A stretch of DNA of 64,000 bases, taken from positions 2,530,772-2,594,771 of the forward strand of contig CP007444.1 in the NCBI GenBank assembly GCA_000632805.1. Direction: 5' to 3'. Positions within the stretch are counted from its first letter, which is position 1. Each line of letters begins with the position of its first letter. The notes under the pieces were generated by a model, which made no database searches, had not been told where the DNA came from, and saw nothing but the letters and a program-made list of their open reading frames with translations. The translations under genes were made by a program, and so were the position numbers. Below are positions 19,331 to 28,420 of this stretch, piece after piece. The stretch comes from Dyella jiangningensis (lineage in GTDB: Bacteria > Pseudomonadota > Gammaproteobacteria > Xanthomonadales > Rhodanobacteraceae).

Positions 19331-19345
19331 TTTACGCTTCTTTAC
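19331..19345 (-). promoter_or_regulatory. CpxR box
   Basis: On the minus strand the sequence is GTAAA-GAAGC-GTAAA, a perfect match to the published enterobacterial CpxR consensus GTAAA-N5-GTAAA. It lies 58 bp before the cpxR-like start and 79 bp before the Spy-like start, so it can serve both divergent promoters. Confidence 0.85.
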
Positions 19346-19424
19346 CTTTGCGCAAAGAACATACACGCAGCGCCGTCGTCAAATGGACACACCTCCCCCG
19401 TCCACGACGACACAGGAACTACCC

Positions 19425-19928
19425 ATGCGCAAGAACATCACCCTCGCCCTGGCCATGGCTTCTGCCCTGGCCCTCGCCCCGTTTGCCATCGCTGCTGCGG
19501 CCGGCCAGGACGGCGGCCCTCATGGTGGCGGGCATGGCGGCCACGGCCATGAGTTCGCCGCTGAATACGCCAAGCTCAACCTGAGCGACGCCCAGAAGGC
19601 GAACATCAAGCAGATCATGCAGAACGCCTTCAGCCAGACCAAGACGCAACGCCAGAACCTGCGCCAGCAGCGCGAAGCCTTCGAACAGATGGCTCCGAAC
19701 GCCTCCGGCTACCAGGCCGCCGCCGCCGCACTCGCGCAGGCCGAAGGCGCCGCCGCCACGACCCGCGTGCAGCAGCGCGCCGCCATCCGCGCGCAGGTCT
19801 ATGCCGTGCTCACGCCGGCCCAGCAGGCCCAGCTGGCCACCTTGAAGGCCGAGCGCCAGGCTCGCCGTGAGCAGTGGCAGCAGTTCAAGGCCCAGCACCC
19901 GGCGTCGGGTTCGTCCACGCCACAGTAA
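19425..19928 (+). CDS. Spy/CpxP-family periplasmic chaperone-like protein
   Basis: 167 residues with a signal peptide ending near AIAAAAG (about residue 24). A His/Gly-rich segment (GGPHGGGHGGHGHE) follows, then an all-helical body with two LTxxQ-type motifs, LNLSDAQ and LTPAQQ, that define the Spy/CpxP family. These proteins shield unfolding periplasmic proteins or hold back CpxA. The His-rich stretch could bind metal, as in related periplasmic metal sensors. AGGA precedes the ATG. Divergent from the cpxRA-like operon across a CpxR box, so it is almost certainly a target of that system; a strong terminator follows. Confidence 0.9.
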   Translation: MRKNITLALAMASALALAPFAIAAAAGQDGGPHGGGHGGHGHEFAAEYAKLNLSDAQKANIKQIMQNAFSQTKTQRQNLRQQREAFEQMAPNASGYQAAAAALAQAEGAAATTRVQQRAAIRAQVYAVLTPAQQAQLATLKAERQARREQWQQFKAQHPASGSSTPQ

Positions 19929-19966
19929 GCACACCACACAGAAAAACATTCCACGGCAAAAAAAAT

Positions 19967-20002
19967 CGGCGCCAGCCTGCATGCTGGCGCCGTTCTTTTT
20001 TG
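19967..20002 (+). terminator. rho-independent terminator of the Spy-like gene
   Basis: Ten-base stem CGGCGCCAGC / GCTGGCGCCG with a six-base loop, followed by a T-rich run (TTCTTTTTT). Confidence 0.9.
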
Positions 20003-20020
20003 TGCGGCCTTTCTAGTTCT

Positions 20021-20103
20021 TGTGGGAGCCCACCCTGTGGGCGACCGCAGAACTGCGGCTTCACCGTGCAATGGGTTGTCGCGCACTGGGTGCGCTCCCA
20101 CAA
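20021..20103. repeat. REP-like inverted repeat, copy 3
   Basis: Left arm TGTGGGAGCCCACCCTGTGG and right arm GCGCACTGGGTGCGCTCCCA enclose a small inner hairpin (CCGCAGAACTGCGG). It sits between the Spy terminator and the aldo/keto reductase stop codon. Confidence 0.8.
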
Positions 20104-20118
20104 CATCGGGCTAATGCC

Positions 20119-21234
20119 TCAGCCGGTCTTGAACTCACTCACCGACTGCGCCTTCACATACACCGGCGGCGCGTAACCGGCCGGCTTGCTGCCTACGCTC
20201 ACGCCACCATGGATGCGGGTCTGCTGCGTATCGCCGAAGAACCAATACGGGAATGGCGTTTCCAGCGCACTGGCTTCGTTCAATCGCGCACGCCATTGGG
20301 CAGGAATGTCGAAAGACAGAGCGGAGAGATTATCGTCCAGCTGCGCGAGCTTGGTCGCGCCGACGATGACCGACGCTACCGCCGGCTGCGTCGCCACCCA
20401 GTTCAGCGCCACCTGCGCCATCGGCTTGCCCAGTGCCGTGGCGACCTCTTCCAGAGCGGAAACGATGCGCCAATTGCGCTCGGTGAATCGATCGAACCCT
20501 GGCAGTCCGGAGACCTTGGCCAGGCGGCCTTCGCCCGCGCCACCCGCTTCGCTCGGCTTGTACTTGCCGGACAAAAGACCCATGCCGAGCGGGCTCCATG
20601 CGGTGATGCCCATGCCAAGTTCCAGCGCCATCGGTGCGAATTCGTGCTCCAGGTTGCGTTCGATCAGCGAGTACTCGAGTTGCAGATTGACCAGCGGCGA
20701 GAGAGCGTGCGCCTCGGCATAGGTCTGCGCGCGCGAGGCATACCACGCCGGCACGTCCGAGAGGCCTGCGTAACGGATCTTGCCCGCGCGCACGAGGTCG
20801 TCGAGCGTACGCACCACCTCCTCCGCCGGCGTGATGCGATCCCAGGTATGCAGCAGGTAGAGATCGATGTAGTCCGTACGCAGCCGGCGCAGCGAACCTT
20901 CCACCGCGCGCAGGATGTTCTTGCGGCCATTGCCGCCCGCGTTCGGGTTGCCGGGCTGGGCGTTGTAGCTGAACTTGGTGGACAGCACCACGCGGTCGCG
21001 CACACCGGCGCTCTCCACGAAGCGGCCCAGCAATTCCTCGCTGGCGCCTTCGGTGTACAGGTCCGCGGTGTCGATGAAATTGCCGCCAGCGGCAAGGTAG
21101 CGATCAAACATGGCTCGGGCGGTATCTTCAGCGGCGCCCCAGCCCCAGTTGTCGCCGAAGGTCATCGTGCCCAGGGCGAGGCGGCTGACGCGCAGGCCGG
21201 AACGGCCGAGGGTGTAGTACGAGTCGAGCGACAT
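20119..21234 (-). CDS. aldo/keto reductase
   Basis: A 371-residue NADPH-dependent oxidoreductase, TIM barrel. The catalytic tetrad is visible as Asp55 and Tyr60 (FIDTADLYTEG), Lys87 (LSTKFSY) and His129 (LYLLHTWD). The cofactor-binding end has ALNWVATQPAVASVIVGATKLAQLDDN. The closest recognisable group is the YajO/Tas-like large AKRs. Start at 21234 (MSLDSYYTLGRSG). It diverges from a LysR gene with 99 bp between the starts, and that gene probably controls it. Physiological substrate unknown; such pairs often handle toxic aldehydes. Confidence 0.92.
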   Translation of the reverse strand: MSLDSYYTLGRSGLRVSRLALGTMTFGDNWGWGAAEDTARAMFDRYLAAGGNFIDTADLYTEGASEELLGRFVESAGVRDRVVLSTKFSYNAQPGNPNAGGNGRKNILRAVEGSLRRLRTDYIDLYLLHTWDRITPAEEVVRTLDDLVRAGKIRYAGLSDVPAWYASRAQTYAEAHALSPLVNLQLEYSLIERNLEHEFAPMALELGMGITAWSPLGMGLLSGKYKPSEAGGAGEGRLAKVSGLPGFDRFTERNWRIVSALEEVATALGKPMAQVALNWVATQPAVASVIVGATKLAQLDDNLSALSFDIPAQWRARLNEASALETPFPYWFFGDTQQTRIHGGVSVGSKPAGYAPPVYVKAQSVSEFKTG

Positions 21235-21307
21235 GGCGAACTCCGTGTGGTCGGGGAATGGCGCCAGTCTGGGCCTTGCCATTACGAAGAAAAATAGCCA
21301 TCGTTTA

Positions 21308-21325
21308 CATGCTTTATTAAGCATG
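21308..21325. promoter_or_regulatory. palindromic operator candidate between AKR and LysR genes
   Basis: CATGCTT and AAGCATG form a perfect 7-bp inverted repeat around four A/T bases, ending 9 bp before the LysR start codon. Location and dyad symmetry fit a binding site for the adjacent LysR-type regulator; binding itself is inferred. Confidence 0.55.
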
Positions 21326-21333
21326 ACTAATCA

Positions 21334-22251
21334 ATGGCGACCGACAACACCACTGCCCTGCGTGCCTTCCAGCTGATTGCCCGGCATGGCAGCTTCACCC
21401 GTGCCGCCGCGGAGCTGGAGGTGACGGCTTCGGCGCTGAGCCAGACCCTGCGCCAGCTCGAAACCCACGTCGGCGTGCGCCTCCTGCACCGGACCACCCG
21501 TCGCGTGGGGCTCACCGAGGCCGGCCGTGCCTTCCTCGAACGCATCACGCCCGCTCTCGGCGAAATCGACGATGCCATCGAGGCGCTGCGCCAGCACGGC
21601 GATCGCCCGGTGGGTACGCTGCGCATCGCCGTGCCGCAGATGGTGCTCGACACCCTGATCGCGCCCACGCTGGCCGACTTCATGCGGACATGGCCCGATG
21701 TGCGCGTCGATATCCAGGTGGAGAACCGGCTCACCGATCTAGTGGCGGAAGGTTTCGATGCAGGCATCCGCCTGGGCGAGCGCTTGGCGCGCGAGATGGT
21801 CGCCGTGCCGTTGGGCGGCCGGCAGCGGGCCGTCGTGGTCGGCTCACCGTCCTATCTGGCCGCGCATGGCCAGCCGCAACATCCGCGTGAGCTGGCCGCG
21901 CATGACTGCATCCGCTTTCGCTTCAGCAGCGGCGCGATCTATCGATGGGAATTCGCCCATCCCTCAGGTACGTCCAAGGGCCAGTGGTTCGAACTGGACG
22001 TGGATGGCCCGTTGACCACCAATGATCCAGCGCTCGCGATCCGCGCGGCAATGGATGGCCTGGGCCTCACGCATATGGTCGAGCTGTCCGTGCGTGCCGC
22101 CGTCGCGGATGGACGGCTGGTCACGGTACTCGACGATTGGCTGCCGCCGTTCGACGGCTTTTATCTCTATTACCCCAGCCGCTTGCAGGTGCCGCCGAAG
22201 CTGCGTGTGTTCATCGAGCACCTGCGCCAGGCAATTCCAGCCCTCCTGTAG
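21334..22251 (+). CDS. LysR-family transcriptional regulator
   Basis: 305 residues. N-terminal winged helix-turn-helix (FTRAAAELEVTASALSQTLRQLE, about 21-43, then LLHRTTRRVGLTEAG), followed by a LysR substrate-binding domain (about 90-300) with the CrgA-like pattern VGTLRIAVPQ and EGFDAGIRLGE. Start at the ATG at 21334, immediately downstream of a palindrome. It is divergent from the aldo/keto reductase and most likely regulates it and itself. Its TAG stop is contributed by the beginning of an extragenic repeat, so the last residues (PALL) lie next to repeat sequence. Confidence 0.93.
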   Translation: MATDNTTALRAFQLIARHGSFTRAAAELEVTASALSQTLRQLETHVGVRLLHRTTRRVGLTEAGRAFLERITPALGEIDDAIEALRQHGDRPVGTLRIAVPQMVLDTLIAPTLADFMRTWPDVRVDIQVENRLTDLVAEGFDAGIRLGERLAREMVAVPLGGRQRAVVVGSPSYLAAHGQPQHPRELAAHDCIRFRFSSGAIYRWEFAHPSGTSKGQWFELDVDGPLTTNDPALAIRAAMDGLGLTHMVELSVRAAVADGRLVTVLDDWLPPFDGFYLYYPSRLQVPPKLRVFIEHLRQAIPALL

Positions 22252-22321
22252 GAGCGCACCCAGTGCGCGATAAGCCTACCGAGCAGCGAAGCACTGATCG
22301 CGCACTGGGTGCGCTCCTACA
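22247..22321. repeat. REP-like inverted repeat, copy 4
   Basis: Arms TGTAGGAGCGCACCCAGTGC and GCACTGGGTGCGCTCCTACA are perfectly complementary over 20 bases and separated by about 35 bp. The TAG stop codon of the LysR gene is the second to fourth base of the left arm. Confidence 0.85.
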
Positions 22322-22346
22322 AAAAAGATTTTGCCGCGCTGGACGC

Positions 22347-22517
22347 TTATCCGCGCCAGTGGCCCGACACCCACACGCCAGCCGGCGCGTAGTACCCCGG
22401 CACCCAGACGCGCGCCGCGTAGTGCGGCCTCGGCGCGACTACCACGCAGCCGGTCAATGAAAGCACCGCACTGCACGTGACGGCGAAGGCGAGACCGACA
22501 AGCATGAGTCGACGCAT
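22347..22517 (-). CDS. small lipoprotein with aromatic/Gly repeat
   Basis: 56 residues, too short for ordinary gene calling. MRRLMLVGLAFAV begins a lipoprotein signal ending LTGC (lipidated Cys24). The mature part is Trp/Tyr/Gly-rich, with two tandem elements of the type WVPGYY and WVSGHW, like proteins with WxxGxW or YxWxPGYY repeats found in the proteobacterial envelope. GAGGAG lies eight bases before the ATG, supporting translation. It is between the LysR/repeat region and hutF on the minus strand, with no clear partner. Function unknown. Confidence 0.75.
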   Translation of the reverse strand: MRRLMLVGLAFAVTCSAVLSLTGCVVVAPRPHYAARVWVPGYYAPAGVWVSGHWRG

Positions 22518-22652
22518 GACGCACTCCTCGAGTGATGGGCTTGCGACGGAAAACGCCGCCCACGGGAGGCCGCTGACCAGCTATCGAGAGTTTGATGGCT
22601 GCCGTTCATCCATGCAGCGGCCATCGTTCATGCTGTTTGGCAGACTTGCGAG

Positions 22653-24020
22653 TCAACGCTGTGCCAGCCGCTCCATCACGGTGCGGTAGCGCGCGGCGAT
22701 ACGGTCTTCGTCACGATGTACGAAGTCGCGCACCATCCATGCGCCGCCGACCATGACGTCGCGCACCAAAGGCACGTTGCCCGCAAACAGGAAGCTGTCG
22801 ATCACCGAGGCCTCGTCGCGTGCCGCGAGCAAGGGAGCGCGATCGTCCAGCACGATGAGATCGGCGCGTGTTGCTTCACGCAATTCGCCGATCGGCAGTC
22901 CCGAGGCCAGCGCGCCGCCGCGCAGCGCCGCAGGCCACAGCGTTTCGCCCACGCTATCGCCCTGGCGGCGCGAAGCGATGTTGCGATGGCGCGTGGAAAG
23001 CCGCTGCCCGTATTCCAGCCAGCGCAGCTCCTCCACCGGCGACACTGAGATATGCGAATCCGATCCGATACCGAGCGTGCCGCTGGCGTCGAGATAGTCG
23101 GCCAGAGGAAACAGGCCATCACCCAGGTTCGCTTCAGTGGTGGGGCAAAGGCCGGCCACGGCGCCGCTGCGCGCGAGCTGGCCGGTTTCCTTCGCGCTCA
23201 GGTGCGTCGCATGCACCAGCGTCCAGCGCGAATCGACGTCCGCATGATCGAACAACCATTCCACCGGTCGTGCGCCGCGCGTGGCGAGGCAATCCTGCAC
23301 CTCGCCGATCTGCTCGGCGATGTGGATGTGCACGGGGCATGTCTTCGCAAGATCGTCCGCGAGCACCTGGCGCATGGCTTCCTCCGGCACCGCACGCAAT
23401 GAATGCAGCGCAATGCCGACGCGCACGCGATCGCTCTCGTGGGCACGCAAGGCCTGCAGCAACCGCAGGTAGGCGGGCACGTCATGGCCGAAGCGGCGCT
23501 GGCGCGGCGCCAGTGCGCGCCCGTCGAAGCCGCCGCTCATGTAAAGCACGGGCAGCAGGGTCAATGCGATGCCTGCTTCGCGTGCCGCTTCGATCAATGC
23601 GAGCGACATCGCCTCGGGTTGCGCGTACGGCGTGCCGTCGGGCTGATGGTGCAGGTAGTGGAACTCGCAGACCTGCGTATAGCCGCTCTTGAGCATCTCG
23701 ACATAGAGCTGCGCGGCTATCGCCTGCAATTCGTCCGGCCCGACCGTGGCCGCGAATGCGTACATGGTTTCGCGCCATGTCCAGAAGCTGTCATCGGTCT
23801 TGCCCTTGCGCTCGGCCAGACCGGCCATGGCGCGCTGGAACGCGTGCGAATGCAGGTTGGGCATGCCAGGCAGCACCCAGTGACCCAGACGCTCGCCTTC
23901 CCCGGCGCCGAGGCCAACGATCATGCCGCGATCATCCACCTGCACGCCGCCATCACGTAGCCAGCCTTGAGGCGTCCATAGTCGATCGGCGGCGTAAGGG
24001 GTGGGAATGACGGCGGCCAT
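22653..24020 (-). CDS. hutF: formimidoylglutamate deiminase
   Basis: 455 residues. Converts N-formimino-L-glutamate to N-formyl-L-glutamate plus ammonia, the fourth step of the five-step histidine degradation route. It is an amidohydrolase with metal ligands His57 and His59 (MPNLHSHAFQRAMAG), VHATHLS and GIGSDSHISVSP. The signature segments DDSFWTWRETMYAF and CEFHYLHHQPDGTPY are specific to HutF. Start at the ATG at 24020; a TTG seven codons upstream is unlikely. It is divergent from the GNAT-nitrilase gene with 83 bp between. A formylglutamate deformylase (hutG) would be required next and is not in the window. Confidence 0.95.
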   Translation of the reverse strand: MAAVIPTPYAADRLWTPQGWLRDGGVQVDDRGMIVGLGAGEGERLGHWVLPGMPNLHSHAFQRAMAGLAERKGKTDDSFWTWRETMYAFAATVGPDELQAIAAQLYVEMLKSGYTQVCEFHYLHHQPDGTPYAQPEAMSLALIEAAREAGIALTLLPVLYMSGGFDGRALAPRQRRFGHDVPAYLRLLQALRAHESDRVRVGIALHSLRAVPEEAMRQVLADDLAKTCPVHIHIAEQIGEVQDCLATRGARPVEWLFDHADVDSRWTLVHATHLSAKETGQLARSGAVAGLCPTTEANLGDGLFPLADYLDASGTLGIGSDSHISVSPVEELRWLEYGQRLSTRHRNIASRRQGDSVGETLWPAALRGGALASGLPIGELREATRADLIVLDDRAPLLAARDEASVIDSFLFAGNVPLVRDVMVGGAWMVRDFVHRDEDRIAARYRTVMERLAQR

Positions 24021-24103
24021 GGTGCGAACTCCAGAAGGCAATGCACCGGAGTGTAACCGCAGCGCCCGCCGCCTCGTTCATCGAGCTGCGGCATAATGGC
24101 GTG

Positions 24104-25678
24104 ATGGCGAAGAAGAATCAGGAAAACGCTCCGAAGCTGCTGGTGCGCCAGGCGAAGCCCGCCGATGTACCCGCACTGGTCGAACTCACCGGCCGCGTCT
24201 ATACGCCCGAATGGGGCCACTCGGCGGAAATGCTGCGCTCCCAGCAGACGCATTTCCCGCAAGGCCAGTTCGTGGTCGAGTACGAAGGCAAGCTGGTCGG
24301 CTACTGCGCCACGTTCCGCATTGACGAAGCGACGGCCCTCGCGCCGCATACGTGGATGCAGATCACCGGTGGCGGCATGGGTTCGCGTCATCGCAGCGAC
24401 GGCAACTGGCTGTACGGCATGGAAGTGGTGGTGCATCCGGACTACCGCAACATCCGCATCGGGCAGCGCCTGTACCAGGCACGCAAGCGTCTGTGTACCG
24501 ACCTCAAGCTGCGCGGCATCGTGTTCGGTGGTCGTATCCCCGGCCTTGCGCGCAACCTGCAGCGTTACGGCACCGCCGAGGCTTATGTGCAGGCGGTGGT
24601 GGAAGGAAAGCGCCGCGACCCCACGCTGAGTTTCCAGCTCAGCAATGAGTTCGAAGTCATCGGGCTGTTGCGCGGCTACGTGCCTTCCGACTATGACTCG
24701 CTCGGCTACGCCGCACATCTGGTGTGGCGCAATCCGCAGCTGCTCAACCAGCCGGACATTCCCTCGATTCCTTCGACGCAGCCGCTGCCTGATCTCGTGC
24801 GCGTGGCGTCGGTGCAATACCAGCAGCGACGCATCCGATCCTTCGATGAGTTCGCCACGCAGGTGGAATACTTCACCGACATCGCGGCCGATTACAGTGC
24901 GGATTTCGTCACCTTTCCCGAACTTATCACGCTGCAGCTGCTGTCGATCGAGAACGAGGAACTCTCGGCGGTCGACGCTATCCGCAAGCTCAGCCAGTAC
25001 ACGCCGCAGGTGAAGGAACTCTTCAGTCGCCTGGCGGTGCACTACAACATCAACATCATTGCCGGTTCCCACCCGACCGAGCAGCCGAACGGCGACATCC
25101 ACAATGTCTGCTACGTGTGCCTGCGCGACGGGTCCATCCACGAGCAGGAGAAGATCCATCCGACGCCAAGCGAGCGCACGGTGTGGAACATCACCGGTGG
25201 CGATACCGCGGCGACGATTCAGACCGACTGCGGTCCCATCGGCGTGATGATCTGTTACGACTCGGAGTTCCCTGAGGTCGCGCGACATCTCACCGACCAG
25301 GGCGCGCTGATCCTGTTCGTGCCGTTCTGCACCGACGTGCGCGAGGGTTATCTGCGCGTGCGCTATTGCTCGCAGGCGCGGGCGATCGAAAACCAATGCT
25401 ATGTCGTGCTTTCCGGCAACGTGGGCAACCTTCCCGGCGTGAACAACTTCGACATCCAATACGGCCAGAGCTGCATCCTCACGCCCAGCGATTTTCCGTT
25501 CGCGCGCGACGGCATTGCCGCGGACTCCACGCCGAACATCGAAACCGTGCTGTTCGCCGACCTGCGCCTGGAAAGCCTGGCACGCGCGCGCAACGCCGGC
25601 GCCGTGCAGAACCTCAAGGATCGTCGTTTTGACCTCTACGAGACGCGTTGGACACGCAAGTCGGAGGCCAAGCCGTGA
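24104..25678 (+). CDS. bifunctional GNAT acetyltransferase / carbon-nitrogen hydrolase
   Basis: 524 residues in two domains. The N-terminal GNAT fold (about 10-210) has a clear acetyl-CoA loop region, VVVHPDYRNIRIGQRLYQAR. The C-terminal nitrilase-superfamily domain (about 225-505) has the Glu-Lys-Cys triad: TFPELITLQ, EQEKIHPTPSE and VMICYDSEFPE with nucleophile Cys384. Such fusions exist in diverse bacteria; the substrate is unknown. It is first in a tight operon: its TGA overlaps the GTG of the ClC gene (GTGA), and hutI follows four bases after that gene. Placement between hutF and hutI suggests an amide or amine of the histidine pathway, which is inference only. Confidence 0.9.
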   Translation: MAKKNQENAPKLLVRQAKPADVPALVELTGRVYTPEWGHSAEMLRSQQTHFPQGQFVVEYEGKLVGYCATFRIDEATALAPHTWMQITGGGMGSRHRSDGNWLYGMEVVVHPDYRNIRIGQRLYQARKRLCTDLKLRGIVFGGRIPGLARNLQRYGTAEAYVQAVVEGKRRDPTLSFQLSNEFEVIGLLRGYVPSDYDSLGYAAHLVWRNPQLLNQPDIPSIPSTQPLPDLVRVASVQYQQRRIRSFDEFATQVEYFTDIAADYSADFVTFPELITLQLLSIENEELSAVDAIRKLSQYTPQVKELFSRLAVHYNINIIAGSHPTEQPNGDIHNVCYVCLRDGSIHEQEKIHPTPSERTVWNITGGDTAATIQTDCGPIGVMICYDSEFPEVARHLTDQGALILFVPFCTDVREGYLRVRYCSQARAIENQCYVVLSGNVGNLPGVNNFDIQYGQSCILTPSDFPFARDGIAADSTPNIETVLFADLRLESLARARNAGAVQNLKDRRFDLYETRWTRKSEAKP

Positions 25679-27159
25679 GCCCTGGTGGAGAAACCCCCGA
25701 TCCCTCCCGCCCGCAGGCGCGGCTCCGCCGGTTGACCGAGTCCGAACTTTTCTCCCTGCCCCAGTGGCGGCGGCGCATCCTGTTCTGGACCGGCGCGATA
25801 CTGGTGGGCCTGGCCGCGGTGGGCTTCGCGCAGGCGGCGGATTGGGCGTACCGGGTTTTTCATGGGGTGGTGGAGAGCAACCGGTATTGGGCGTTTCTGA
25901 TCACGCCGCTGACATTCGCGTTGCTCGCTTGGCTGACGCAGGGCGCGCTCAAGGCCACCCGAGGCTCGGGCATTCCGCAGGCGATCGCCGCACTCAAGGT
26001 TGAAGACGAGGGTTTTCGGCAGAGCCTGCTGTCGCTGCGCGTCGCGCTGGGCAAGATGGCGCTCACGCTGGCCGCCCTGCTCGGCGGCGCATCGGTGGGG
26101 CGCGAAGGCCCCACGGTGCATGTGGGCGCGGGCTTGCTCTATTCGTTGGGTCGCCGCTTCGGTTTCGCCGAACCCGCCGCTGCCGGGCGCTTCATCCTGG
26201 CCGGCGCCGCGGCGGGCCTCGCGGCCGCGTTCAACACGCCGCTCGCCGGCATCGTGTTCGCCATCGAGGAAATGAGCGGATCGTTCGAGCACCGCCTGAG
26301 CGGCATCCTGCTCACCGCGGTGTTCGTGGCGGGCATGGTGTCGCTGGGTATCCTCGGCAACTATGCCTATTTCGGCCAGTTCGACATCGGGCTGCCGCTG
26401 GGCAAGGCCTGGTGGGCGGTACTGGCCACGGGCCTCGTCTGCGGCCTTGCCGGTGGCCTGTTCGCACGGCTGATCCTGCCCAGCGACCACGGGATCCGCG
26501 GTTTGGTCGGACGTCTGCGCGCGCGCCAGCCGGTCCTGTTCGCCGCCTCGTGCGGCCTCGCGCTGGTGCTGCTGAGCCAGCTCACGCATACCGGTCTCTA
26601 CGGCACCGGTTACGCACAGGCGAGGGAGATCATGGGAGGGCATGCCGACACCGTCTCCTCGTTTGGCGTGCTGAAATTTCTCGGCAATGTCGCGTCCTAC
26701 TGGGCAGGCATCCCCGGTGGCATCTTCTCGCCGGCGCTCGCGGTCGGTGCCGGCCTGGGCAACAACCTCACGGCCATTCTGCCGGGCGTCGATCCTTCGG
26801 CGGTGGCGCTGCTGGCGATGGCGGGTTACCTGTCGGGCGTGACGCAGGCGCCACTGACCGCGACGGTGATCTCGATGGAACTCACCGCCAACCAGCAGAT
26901 GGTGTTGCCGATCATGGCGACCTGCCTGCTCGCGCGCGCCGCGTCGTCCATCCTCTCGCGCAAGCCGGTGTATCGCGCCCTGGCCGACAAGCTCATCGAA
27001 GGCTATGAGCGCGAGCTGGCGAGGCGTGCCGCCGAAGAACAGGACGACGCGCCGGCGAGTGCCACGGCGAAGACCCCGGTCGCCGAGGATCCCGCGACGC
27101 CGATTCCGCCGTCCGTCACGCCCGACGAACACAGGCCAACCCCTTCGCCTGGACACTGA
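25675..27159 (+). CDS. ClC-family chloride channel / H+ antiporter
   Basis: 494 residues, about 10-12 membrane helices. All three selectivity-filter signatures are present: GSGIPQ (97-102), [10 protein letters not shown] (142-151, with gating Glu144) and [16 protein letters not shown]. The soluble C-terminus is short and Pro/Ala-rich, and no CBS domain pair is seen. The GTG start at 25675 is set by GGAGG seven bases upstream and overlaps the stop of the preceding gene by four bases. hutI begins four bases after the stop. The reason for a ClC protein inside a histidine-utilisation operon is not obvious. Confidence 0.95.
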   Translation: MSPGGETPDPSRPQARLRRLTESELFSLPQWRRRILFWTGAILVGLAAVGFAQAADWAYRVFHGVVESNRYWAFLITPLTFALLAWLTQGALKATRGSGIPQAIAALKVEDEGFRQSLLSLRVALGKMALTLAALLGGASVGREGPTVHVGAGLLYSLGRRFGFAEPAAAGRFILAGAAAGLAAAFNTPLAGIVFAIEEMSGSFEHRLSGILLTAVFVAGMVSLGILGNYAYFGQFDIGLPLGKAWWAVLATGLVCGLAGGLFARLILPSDHGIRGLVGRLRARQPVLFAASCGLALVLLSQLTHTGLYGTGYAQAREIMGGHADTVSSFGVLKFLGNVASYWAGIPGGIFSPALAVGAGLGNNLTAILPGVDPSAVALLAMAGYLSGVTQAPLTATVISMELTANQQMVLPIMATCLLARAASSILSRKPVYRALADKLIEGYERELARRAAEEQDDAPASATAKTPVAEDPATPIPPSVTPDEHRPTPSPGH

Positions 27160-27163
27160 TCGA

Positions 27164-28399
27164 ATGAGCCATTCCTGGGACCACTTGTTGCTGGAGGCCA
27201 CGCTCGCCACCTTTGCCGGCGACGCGGCTTATGGATTGATCAGGCACGGCGCCGTTGCCCTGCATGAAGGACGCATCAGCTGGATCGGGCCACAAAGTGC
27301 GCTGCCCGGCGATGCGGAGCGTCGCGCAGCGCGGGTCGATCATCTCGATGGGGCACTGGTGACGCCGGGCCTGATCGACTGCCACACGCACCTCGTGTTC
27401 GGCGGACACCGCGCGCACGAATTCGATCTACGCCTCAACGGCGCCAGCTACGAGGAGATCGCTCGCGCTGGCGGCGGCATTATTTCCACCGTCAAGGCCA
27501 CGCGCGAAGCGAGCGAAGACGCGCTCTTCGCCCAAACCCTGCCGCGCGCGCATGCCCTGCTCGCCGATGGCGTCACCGCCGTCGAAATCAAATCGGGATA
27601 TGGCCTGGACCTCGATACCGAGCGACGCATGCTGCGCGTGGCGCGCCGCATCGGCAAGGCGCTGGGCCTCACGGTGCGCACGACGTTCCTTGGCCTGCAC
27701 GCGCTGCCGCCGGAGTATCGCGACAACCGCGAGGCCTACGTTGCCCTCGTCTGCGACGAGATGTTGCCGGCCTTGGCCCGGGAAGGCCTCGTCGATGCGG
27801 TTGACGCCTTTTGCGAAAACATCGGCTTCACGCCTGCCGAAACGCGTCGCGTGTTCGATCGCGCGACGCAGCTTGGCCTGCCGGTGAAACTGCACGCCGA
27901 ACAGCTCTCCGATCTCGACGGCGCCGCCCTGGTGGCGAGTTATCACGGGCTTTCCGCCGACCATCTGGAACACCTCAGCGACAGCGGCATTCGCGCCATG
28001 GCGGCCGCAGGCACCGTGGCCGTGCTGCTGCCGGGCGCGTTCTATGCCTTGCGCGAAACCAGGCTGCCGCCGATCGCCGGCCTGCGCGAGCATGGCGTTG
28101 CCATGGCGGTCGCGACGGACTGCAATCCGGGCACCTCGCCGCTGCTCTCCCTGCGCCTTGCCGCCAGCATGGCCTGCACGCTATTCCGCCTCACGCCGGA
28201 AGAAGCCTTGCGCGGCGTGACGGTGAATGCGGCCAAGGCTCTTGGTCTCGCCGATCGCGGCACGCTCGCCGTGGGCCAGCGTGCCGATCTCGCCGTGTGG
28301 AATGTGCGCGAGCCCGCCGAACTCTGCTACTGGATCGGCGGGAGCCACGTACTGCGCGACATCTTCCTCGGTGGCGAATTGCTGTCGCCGGAATCCTGA
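27164..28399 (+). CDS. hutI: imidazolonepropionase
   Basis: 411 residues, the usual length. Hydrolyses 4-imidazolone-5-propionate to N-formimino-L-glutamate, the third step of histidine degradation and the substrate supply for HutF. Zinc ligands His74 and His76 are in [19 protein letters not shown]. Other hallmark segments are [34 protein letters not shown] and [11 protein letters not shown]. The ATG at 27164 is four bases after the ClC stop, the last gene of the three-gene operon. Divergent hutF lies about 3.1 kb upstream, so the two consecutive hut steps flank the GNAT-nitrilase and ClC genes. Confidence 0.97.
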   Translation: MSHSWDHLLLEATLATFAGDAAYGLIRHGAVALHEGRISWIGPQSALPGDAERRAARVDHLDGALVTPGLIDCHTHLVFGGHRAHEFDLRLNGASYEEIARAGGGIISTVKATREASEDALFAQTLPRAHALLADGVTAVEIKSGYGLDLDTERRMLRVARRIGKALGLTVRTTFLGLHALPPEYRDNREAYVALVCDEMLPALAREGLVDAVDAFCENIGFTPAETRRVFDRATQLGLPVKLHAEQLSDLDGAALVASYHGLSADHLEHLSDSGIRAMAAAGTVAVLLPGAFYALRETRLPPIAGLREHGVAMAVATDCNPGTSPLLSLRLAASMACTLFRLTPEEALRGVTVNAAKALGLADRGTLAVGQRADLAVWNVREPAELCYWIGGSHVLRDIFLGGELLSPES

Positions 28400-28420
28400 G
28401 CGACGGTTTCGCGCAGCGGC

